In this document: one piece after another, positions 15,477 through 20,415 of the stretch
How the letters are laid out: every line of letters starts with the position of its first letter
How positions within the stretch are numbered: the stretch's first letter is position 1
Source: Pseudomonadota bacterium
Lineage (GTDB): Bacteria > Pseudomonadota > Gammaproteobacteria > Burkholderiales > SG8-39
Direction of reading: 5' to 3'
DNA length: 20,415 nt
Assembly (NCBI GenBank): GCA_021848555.1
Contig: JAJZUN010000002.1
Span: forward strand, 1-20,415
Notes under the pieces: model-generated
Databases searched by the model: none
What the model was told of the DNA's origin: nothing
What the model saw: the letters and a program-made list of their open reading frames with translations, nothing else
Translations under genes and position numbers: made by a program

Positions 15477-15510
15477 GCGTATCGGGCAGGCCCGGGTCTT
15501 GAGCCTGGGC
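15431..15510 (+). repeat. Imperfect direct repeat, copy 1 (3' end of the WYL gene)
   Basis: About 80 bp shared with 16321-16401. Identical runs include AGCCGTAAAAA, CAGCTCGACCGGGCC and TTGAGCCTGGGC. This copy covers the last 15 codons plus the stop of the WYL gene and 34 bases beyond it. The toxin-antitoxin module lies between the two copies. Confidence 0.8.
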
Positions 15511-15521
15511 CAGCGCCTGAG

Positions 15522-15550
15522 TTGTTTCCGATGCCGAACCGGACTAATAT
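15522..15550 (+). promoter_or_regulatory. Promoter of the toxin-antitoxin operon
   Basis: TTGTTT (15522-15527) and TAATAT (15545-15550) are 17 bases apart, with a start of transcription near 15557 and the antitoxin ATG at 15582. The -10 box is covered by the operator palindrome, as expected for an autoregulated module. Confidence 0.5.
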
Positions 15551-15567
15551 GACCATGTCATATAGTC
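15542..15567. promoter_or_regulatory. Operator palindrome of the toxin-antitoxin operon
   Basis: ATATGAC-CAT-GTCATAT (15547-15563) is a perfect inverted repeat, extended by outer arms GACT (15542-15545) and AGTC (15564-15567) with one unpaired A. It spans the -10 box and start of transcription. Phd/YefM-type antitoxins bind such sites, with the toxin as co-repressor. Confidence 0.65.
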
Positions 15568-15581
15568 ACCAAGGAATCGCC

Positions 15582-15863
15582 ATGAACATCAACGCCGCCC
15601 AGTTCAAAGCCAAATGCTTGAAACTCATCGACGAAGTCGCTGCCACCCGCAAACCCCTCATCATCACCAAGCGCGGCAAACCGCTCGCCAAGCTGGTGCC
15701 GATCGAGGACCAAAAGCTGCCCCCTCTGTTCGGCTATATGAAAGGCACGGGACAGATTCTCGGAGACATCGTGAATGTGCCCCATGACGCCTGGGCCGCC
15801 GAAACGGGTGAAGAAGACCACCTCTACAAGGTGACGCCAGCGAAGAAAAAAGCAGCCAAATGA
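15582..15863 (+). CDS. Phd/YefM-type antitoxin
   Basis: A 93-residue DNA-binding antitoxin. The N-terminal Phd/YefM fold is seen as NINAAQFKAKCLKLIDEV followed by KPLIITKRGKPLAKLVP, which is the typical strand-turn-strand; the C-terminal part with the lysine tail should wrap the toxin. ATG 15582 has AAGGA 6-7 bases upstream and follows the palindromic operator; an open frame back to 15522 would place the promoter inside the gene. The stop overlaps the toxin ATG (ATGA), so toxin synthesis is coupled to the antitoxin. The pair lies between the WYL regulator and cas3. Confidence 0.88.
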   Translation: MNINAAQFKAKCLKLIDEVAATRKPLIITKRGKPLAKLVPIEDQKLPPLFGYMKGTGQILGDIVNVPHDAWAAETGEEDHLYKVTPAKKKAAK

Positions 15864-16285
15864 ATGCCGGGCGCCTGCTACTCGATACCCACATTTGGTT
15901 GTGGCTCGCATTTGGCACGCCCGAAAAACTTAAACCTGATGCACGCAAGGCTGTTGGACAAGCCAGCGTTTCCAACCCTTTGCTGGTCTCCATCATCTCC
16001 GTTTGGGAAGTCGCCCTGCTGGAATCCAAGAAACGATTGCGCCTGCCCATGTCGGTGAACGAGTGGGTGGAACGCGCCCTGGATCGCCCGGACATTCGTC
16101 TGATCGGCCTGGAGCACCCGAGAACCGTCATCGACAGTTGCCGATTGCCCGGCGATTTCCACCCCGACCCGGCGGATCGCCTGCTGCTGGCGACCGCCCG
16201 TCGCGAGAACGCGGTGCTCGTCACCCAGGACAGGAAAATTCTCGACTACGGCGCCACCGGGCACGTCAGGGTACTGGCCGCGTGA
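15860..16285 (+). CDS. PIN-domain toxin (VapC-type ribonuclease)
   Basis: A 141-residue PIN-domain protein, a magnesium-dependent ribonuclease of type II toxin-antitoxin systems. The acidic site is complete: Asp9 in LLLDTHIW, Glu50 in ISVWEVALL, Asp103/Asp106 in FHPDPADRLLLATA and Asp124 in VTQDRKI. This DTHIWLW subgroup is usually paired with Phd-type antitoxins. It overlaps the antitoxin stop by 4 bases. The RNA target is unknown; VapC toxins often cut tRNA or rRNA. It appears intact, so the pair is probably functional. Confidence 0.9.
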   Translation: MNAGRLLLDTHIWLWLAFGTPEKLKPDARKAVGQASVSNPLLVSIISVWEVALLESKKRLRLPMSVNEWVERALDRPDIRLIGLEHPRTVIDSCRLPGDFHPDPADRLLLATARRENAVLVTQDRKILDYGATGHVRVLAA

Positions 16286-16310
16286 TTGGTAGGGAGAACC
16301 GCGCTTGAGG

Positions 16311-16362
16311 AAGCGAAAGAAGCCGTAAAAAACAGCTCGACCGGGCCAGAAACCAGTACTGA
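16311..16362 (+). pseudogene. Frameshifted remnant of a WYL-gene 3' end
   Basis: With one base missing after GTAAAA, this stretch reads QLDRARNQY and stop (TGA at 16360-16362), against QLDRAGIQYG and stop at the end of the WYL gene; the preceding EEAKEAVK matches VELRQAVK. It lies after the toxin stop and has no upstream body, so only the gene end survives. Confidence 0.55.
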
Positions 16363-16401
16363 TAAAAGGGTTTGCGGCAGGCGCAGGATTTGAGCCTGGG
16401 C
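16321..16401 (+). repeat. Imperfect direct repeat, copy 2 (upstream of cas3)
   Basis: Partner of 15431-15510, about 810 bases away and on the same strand. It includes the WYL remnant and ends in TTGAGCCTGGGC, where the putative -35 box of the cas operon sits. Confidence 0.8.
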
Positions 16402-16417
16402 GGGAGTAGGATGTAAA
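16390..16417 (+). promoter_or_regulatory. Candidate promoter of the cas operon
   Basis: TTGAGC (16390-16395) and TGTAAA (16412-16417), 16 bases apart, each 4 of 6 to consensus, 21 bases before the cas3 ATG. The -35 box is in repeat copy 2; the same hexamer exists in copy 1 without a matching -10. Confidence 0.33.
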
Positions 16418-16438
16418 GCATCTGCCGGCAAGAACAAC

Positions 16439-18754
16439 ATGTCAGAGACACCACGACCGATCGCCCACGCTGCCCAGAATCCGGATGGAAGCTGGCGGGA
16501 GCCGCATGACCTCGCGGATCATCTGGCTGGCGTGGCGGCGTTGGCCGCTGGTCATGCGCGGTCATTCGGTGCGGAGGAGTGGGCGCATCTTGCGGGGTTG
16601 TGGCACGATTTGGGCAAATATCGGCCAGCATTCCAGAGTTATATCCGCCGCGCCAGTGGCTTCGACGCTGAAAACGCACACATCGAAGGTGCCGGGCGTG
16701 TGGATCACTCCACGGCAGGTGCTGTGCATGCCGTGGACAAGTTGGGCGAAGGTGCTGGCCGACTGCTGGCCTATCTCATCGCTGGCCACCACGCTGGCCT
16801 GCCGGACTGGAACGGCGACAACGCCAGCCTATTCCAGCGGTTGGCGGCCGCGCGCGTTGCCGGTTGGCTGAAAGAGTCGCTGGATCAGCAACCACCCGAA
16901 GCCATCCTGCACGGGCAGCGCCCCGATAGCCGACCCAAGGGCGGCATAGCTGATCTGCATCTGTGGCTGCGTTTATTGTTCTCCAGCTTGGTGGACGCGG
17001 ACTTCCTCGACACCGAGGCCTACATGGACCTGGACAAGTCGGATGCGCGTGCTACGTATCCCAGCATCGACAATCTGCTTACACGTTTCACGACTCACAT
17101 GGAACAACTCGCCGCTGAAGCTATACCTACTGCCGTCAATCGAATCCGCGCGGATGTTCTGAACCAGTGCATCGAGCGCGCAGACGAGGAACATGGCAAT
17201 GGTCTGTATTCACTCACCGTACCCACCGGCGGCGGCAAGACCCTTTCGTCGCTAGCCTTTGCGCTGCACCACGCAGCGAATCTCAAACACAAGAAAAGGC
17301 GGGTGATCTACGCCATTCCGTACCTGTCTATCATTGAGCAGACGGCGGACGTGTTTCGTGGCATCTTCGGCGACGACATGGTCGAGCATCACAGCAACCT
17401 CGATCCGGACAAGGAATCCGCCCGCAGCCGGCTGGGGGCGGAAAACTGGGATGCGCCGCTCATCGTCACCACCAACGTTCAGTTGTTCGAATCCCTGTTC
17501 GCAGCGCGCACGTCCCGCTGCCGCAAGCTGCACAACCTAGTGGACTCGGTGGTCATTCTGGACGAGGCACAACTCTTGCCGCCCGAATTCCTGGAGCCTT
17601 GTCTCGCCGCCATCCGCATCTTGAGCAAACACTACGGCGTCACCTTCGTGCTCTGCACCGCAACCCAGCCTGCCTTCCAGCCGCGCGAGATCAACGGCCA
17701 GCCCTTCAAGGGCCTGCCCGATGTACGGGAACTGATGAGGGGCGGCCCCCACGTTCATGACCCCGACGATCTTTACCGAGGCCTGGATCGCGTCAAAGTG
17801 TATTGGCCGAATACGGGCGTGACGACGACTTGGGACGAACTCGCTGAGCGTGCGATCTGCCATGATCAAATGCTTGCCATAGTCAATCGTAAAGCCGACG
17901 CCAGGAAACTGGCCAAACGACTGCCGGACGCCCTCTACCTCTCCACCGACCTGTGCGGCGCGCACCGCGCCGAGCGGATCGAGGAAATCCGCATTCGGCT
18001 GGAAGCTAACCGGGAACGAGCAAAAGCGGGTTTCCCAGCCTGCCCGCTCCGCGTGGTCAGCACCCAGCTTATCGAGGCCGGAGTGGATGTTGATTTCCCG
18101 GTTGTGTTCCGGGCACTGGCGGGGTTGGATTCCATAGCCCAGGCGGCGGGTCGCTGCAATCGCGAAGGGCGGCTTATGCATGGAGAGGAGGAGGCGAAAG
18201 GCGAGGTTCATGTCTTCGGGCCACCCGAACCGGCTCCGTCCGGTCTGCTTCTCAAAGGAGAAAATGCTACGAAGGAATTGTTAAGCCTTGACCCGAACCC
18301 AGCCATCACACCTAAACTATTCGAACACTATTTCCGACTGTGGTTTGCTTCGATCAACAGCATGGACAAGGAAGGCATTCTCAATCTGCTCACGCCGGGT
18401 AATGGCATGGAGATTAACTTTCGCACTGCCGCCGAAAAATTCCACCTCATCTCAGACGATGGCGCACTGGTCATCGTGCGTTGGGGCGAAGCAGAAAAAT
18501 GGCTGACCAAACTAAAAGCAAATAAACCTGACCGCTGGATTATGCGCAAGCTGCAACGCTACTGCGTCAACGTGCGTAGGAATCGTCTCGACCGACTGAT
18601 CGCCCATTATGACGTAGAAGAGGTGCTACCCGGCCTCTACGCCCAAGCGAACGATTTGCTCTACGACGATGCCTTCGGCTTTCTGGGGAGCGAGGACATT
18701 GTCGCACTGGATCCCAGTAAACTCGTTGTTTCCAGGGAGGATGACGATGTCTAA
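16439..18754 (+). CDS. cas3: Type I-C CRISPR-associated helicase-nuclease Cas3
   Basis: A 771-residue fusion of an N-terminal HD nuclease and a superfamily 2 helicase, recruited by Cascade to unwind and shred target DNA. HD-domain residues seen are His28, His56-Asp57 in LWHDLGK, His90 and His117-His118 in AGHHAG. Helicase motifs are Walker A PTGGGKT with Lys267, motif II DEAQ at 375-378, CTATQPAF as motif III, and motif VI QAAGRCNRE from Gln568. DEAQ and this length are usual in subtype I-C. All catalytic residues look intact. The ribosome site before ATG 16439 is weak. cas5c starts 8 bases before its stop. Base composition in its second half is lower in GC than the rest of the window, in line with lateral transfer. 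Confidence 0.96.
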   Translation: MSETPRPIAHAAQNPDGSWREPHDLADHLAGVAALAAGHARSFGAEEWAHLAGLWHDLGKYRPAFQSYIRRASGFDAENAHIEGAGRVDHSTAGAVHAVDKLGEGAGRLLAYLIAGHHAGLPDWNGDNASLFQRLAAARVAGWLKESLDQQPPEAILHGQRPDSRPKGGIADLHLWLRLLFSSLVDADFLDTEAYMDLDKSDARATYPSIDNLLTRFTTHMEQLAAEAIPTAVNRIRADVLNQCIERADEEHGNGLYSLTVPTGGGKTLSSLAFALHHAANLKHKKRRVIYAIPYLSIIEQTADVFRGIFGDDMVEHHSNLDPDKESARSRLGAENWDAPLIVTTNVQLFESLFAARTSRCRKLHNLVDSVVILDEAQLLPPEFLEPCLAAIRILSKHYGVTFVLCTATQPAFQPREINGQPFKGLPDVRELMRGGPHVHDPDDLYRGLDRVKVYWPNTGVTTTWDELAERAICHDQMLAIVNRKADARKLAKRLPDALYLSTDLCGAHRAERIEEIRIRLEANRERAKAGFPACPLRVVSTQLIEAGVDVDFPVVFRALAGLDSIAQAAGRCNREGRLMHGEEEAKGEVHVFGPPEPAPSGLLLKGENATKELLSLDPNPAITPKLFEHYFRLWFASINSMDKEGILNLLTPGNGMEINFRTAAEKFHLISDDGALVIVRWGEAEKWLTKLKANKPDRWIMRKLQRYCVNVRRNRLDRLIAHYDVEEVLPGLYAQANDLLYDDAFGFLGSEDIVALDPSKLVVSREDDDV

Positions 18755-19454
18755 AACACTCTGCCTCAAAGTCTGGGGCGATTTCGCCTGCTTCACCCGG
18801 CCGGAGATGAAAGTCGAACGCGTCTCCTATGACGTGATTACTCCTTCCGCCGCCCGCGCCGTGTTCGAGGCCATCCTGTGGAAACCGGAAATCCGCTGGA
18901 CGGTGACGAAGATTGAAGTCCTCAAACCCATCAAGTGGATCTCGGTGCGCCGCAACGAGGTCTCGTTCTTGGAGGGAAGTGGCGATGGCTATTTCGTTGA
19001 CGATGTGGACGATCAGGGGAAACTTAAATATCGCCAGCAACGCGCCAGTTTGTTTTTGCGCGACGTGGCCTATCGCCTTCATGCCCAGTTTGAAGTCATC
19101 GACGGTTCCAAGCATGTCCGCCACTACCCGGAATTGCGGGGCCGCTTCCCGCTGGAGCCCGAGGAAAATCTGTCGGCACACCCGGCAAAATATCTTGCCA
19201 TGTTCCAGCGCCGAGCCAGAAAAGGCCAATGCTTCTGGCAACCCTATCTCGGCTGCCGGGAGTTCTCTGCCAGTTTCGAACTGGTGGACGATACCGCTAC
19301 TGCCTCTCTAGCCGAACCGCCCATTCCGGATAGCCCCAGCCTGGGCTGGATGCTCCACGACATTGACTTCGCCGACGCCATGAAGCCCGGCTTCTTCCGG
19401 GCAGAGATGAAGAGCGGTGTCATTGATCTGGAAGACGTGGAGGTGCGGCGATGA
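18747..19454 (+). CDS. cas5c: Type I-C Cas5 (Cas5c/Cas5d), probable crRNA-processing protein
   Basis: A 235-residue RAMP protein. In subtype I-C Cas5c replaces Cas6: it cuts the CRISPR precursor RNA and stays in Cascade at the 5' handle. Features are CLKVWGDFACFTRPEMKVER at the start, SYDVITPSAARAVFEAILWKP with Tyr28 at the place of the known catalytic Tyr, and GQCFWQPYLGCREF at 160-173. The Lys-His pair of the characterised Bacillus enzyme seems to be Lys148-Tyr149 here, by eye. ATG 18747 is chosen over ATG 18741 because GGGAGG (18735-18740) then has a 6-base spacing. It overlaps cas3 by 8 bases and cas8c by 4. Confidence 0.93.
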   Translation: MSKTLCLKVWGDFACFTRPEMKVERVSYDVITPSAARAVFEAILWKPEIRWTVTKIEVLKPIKWISVRRNEVSFLEGSGDGYFVDDVDDQGKLKYRQQRASLFLRDVAYRLHAQFEVIDGSKHVRHYPELRGRFPLEPEENLSAHPAKYLAMFQRRARKGQCFWQPYLGCREFSASFELVDDTATASLAEPPIPDSPSLGWMLHDIDFADAMKPGFFRAEMKSGVIDLEDVEVRR

Positions 19455-20415
19455 TTCTTCAGTCGCTGTACGAGTACTACCAGCGCAAGCAGGACGACTT
19501 GCCACCCTATGGTTTCCAAATCAAGGGAATCCCGTTCGTGATCACATTGATGGCAGATGGGCGATTCAATGGCTTGGCGGACACCCGTCAGTTCAACAAG
19601 CAAAAGCGTTTAGAGGCCCACCCTTTCAGGGTGCCCAAGGAACGAGAACGACCGGGCAGCAATGCCTGGCAAAGGGCCAACCTGCTATGGGATCACTACG
19701 GCTTCGTGCTGAGTCATTCGGCAACCGATGTCCCGAAGGACGTTGAAAAAGCGCGCAAGCAGTTCAGCTCCTTCCGACAAATGGTGACCGACTTGGCGGC
19801 AGCACACCCGGACGACCAGGAGTTGAAGGCTATCCACGCATTCTACGAGCAGGAGCAATACAAGCAGGTTGTCCTTGATCCAAAATGGCCCGACTGCGCC
19901 AAGATCAAGGGATGTAATCTGACTTTCAAAATCGCCGGGCAAGAGGGAATAATCACGGACAATACTAACGTCCAATCCATGGCGGCGGCGTATTACGAAG
20001 AGGATAAGCAGGAGGATGAAGAAGACGCGGAAGACGTGCCCGATAAAGTGACTGCGTTTTGCCTGGTTTCAGAGGAAACTGGATCGATTGCTCGCACGCA
20101 CCCCAGAACTCCCATACGCAATGGCAAGACCAATGCCAAGCTGGTCTCGTTCCAAAAGCACATGGGATTCGATTCCTACGGCAAGGAGCAAGGCGCCAAC
20201 GCTCCCATCGGGAAACGCGCCGCCTTCGCCTACACCACGGCACTAAACCATCTGCTCGGCTCATCCCAGTATCTTCAAATCGGGGATGCTTCTACGGTCT
20301 TCTGGGCGGCGGCGGATAGCCGGATGGAGTCGCTGCTCTCGCAATTTTTCGATGATTCACCGCAGGACAACCCGGACCAGGGGACGAACGCCGTCAAAGA
20401 ACTGTTTGAAGCGCC
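19451..20415 (+). CDS. cas8c: Type I-C Cascade large subunit Cas8c (Csd1), 3' truncated by window
   Basis: From ATG 19451, with GGAGGT at 19439-19444 and a 4-base ATGA overlap with cas5c, an open frame runs to the window end: 321 codons plus two bases, no stop. It begins MILQSLYEYYQRKQDDLPPYG, the typical Csd1 N-terminus, and continues with GKTNAKLVSFQKHMGFDSYG and KRAAFAYTTALNHLL, also family marks. Cas8c recognises the PAM and triggers R-loop formation. The full protein is usually about 580-620 residues, and its gene often also makes a small Cas11c from an internal start; that part is outside. Residues 183-195 contain 10 acidic residues, an unusual loop. Confidence 0.93.
   Translation, partial: MILQSLYEYYQRKQDDLPPYGFQIKGIPFVITLMADGRFNGLADTRQFNKQKRLEAHPFRVPKERERPGSNAWQRANLLWDHYGFVLSHSATDVPKDVEKARKQFSSFRQMVTDLAAAHPDDQELKAIHAFYEQEQYKQVVLDPKWPDCAKIKGCNLTFKIAGQEGIITDNTNVQSMAAAYYEEDKQEDEEDAEDVPDKVTAFCLVSEETGSIARTHPRTPIRNGKTNAKLVSFQKHMGFDSYGKEQGANAPIGKRAAFAYTTALNHLLGSSQYLQIGDASTVFWAAADSRMESLLSQFFDDSPQDNPDQGTNAVKELFEA

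Noticed and set aside
15481..15581. Longer antitoxin start at 15522
   Set aside because: It would put the promoter and palindromic operator inside the coding region; ATG 15582 has a good ribosome site and the family N-terminus.
16286..16438. CRISPR repeats near cas3
   Set aside because: The repeated segment occurs only twice, at about 810 bases distance, and matches a gene end, not a type I-C CRISPR repeat; the array is expected beyond the window.

Overview
The window looks like the chromosome of a GC-rich betaproteobacterium. Supporting signs are the surE-pcm-nlpD-rpoS gene order, a BCAM0308-type zinc protein, a SYLF protein of the Burkholderia type and a RIO-type kinase. The exact genus cannot be told from the sequence; a Rhodocyclales or Nitrosomonadales relative is only a guess. 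I see no rRNA, tRNA, IS element, CRISPR array or replication origin.

Region 1 (1-2622) is the end of a molybdenum hydroxylase operon: the last 22 codons of a [2Fe-2S] subunit, a complete molybdopterin-binding subunit, and a MoaD/ThiS-like small protein ending in Gly-Gly. Region 2 (2623-7187) holds single genes: a membrane GAF-GGDEF protein with a ruined active site but an intact I-site, a RIO kinase, a GNAT protein, a DksA/TraR-type zinc-finger protein and a BCAM0308-family protein. The 363-base gap 4913-5275 contains a strong candidate for an unannotated minus-strand small RNA, with promoter, a pyrimidine-rich anti-Shine-Dalgarno tract and an intrinsic terminator.

Region 3 (7185-12420) has a secreted SYLF protein diverging from an FMN-dependent alpha-hydroxy-acid dehydrogenase, followed by the stationary-phase cluster surE-pcm-nlpD-rpoS. 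The last four genes overlap end to end (ATGA, ATGA, GTGA), so they are probably translationally coupled. Region 4 (12471-14313, minus strand) carries an HD-domain protein with a signature resembling class I cyclic-nucleotide phosphodiesterases, and a queuosine-precursor transporter with a good promoter.

Region 5 (about 14400 to the end) is accessory. A WYL-domain regulator is followed by a Phd/VapC-type toxin-antitoxin pair and then by the start of a type I-C CRISPR-Cas operon (cas3, cas5c, and cas8c cut by the window end), whose later genes (cas7, cas4, cas1, cas2, array) would lie beyond 20415. The toxin-antitoxin module sits between two imperfect direct repeats of about 80 bp. One copy is the 3' end of the WYL gene; the other, just upstream of cas3, is a frameshifted remnant of such a gene end. 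This suggests that the module was inserted into, or duplicated within, an ancestral regulator-cas3 junction.

The best leads are the 5018-5131 small RNA, the repeat-flanked toxin-antitoxin cassette inside the CRISPR locus, and the probable c-di-GMP receptor at 2789-4030.
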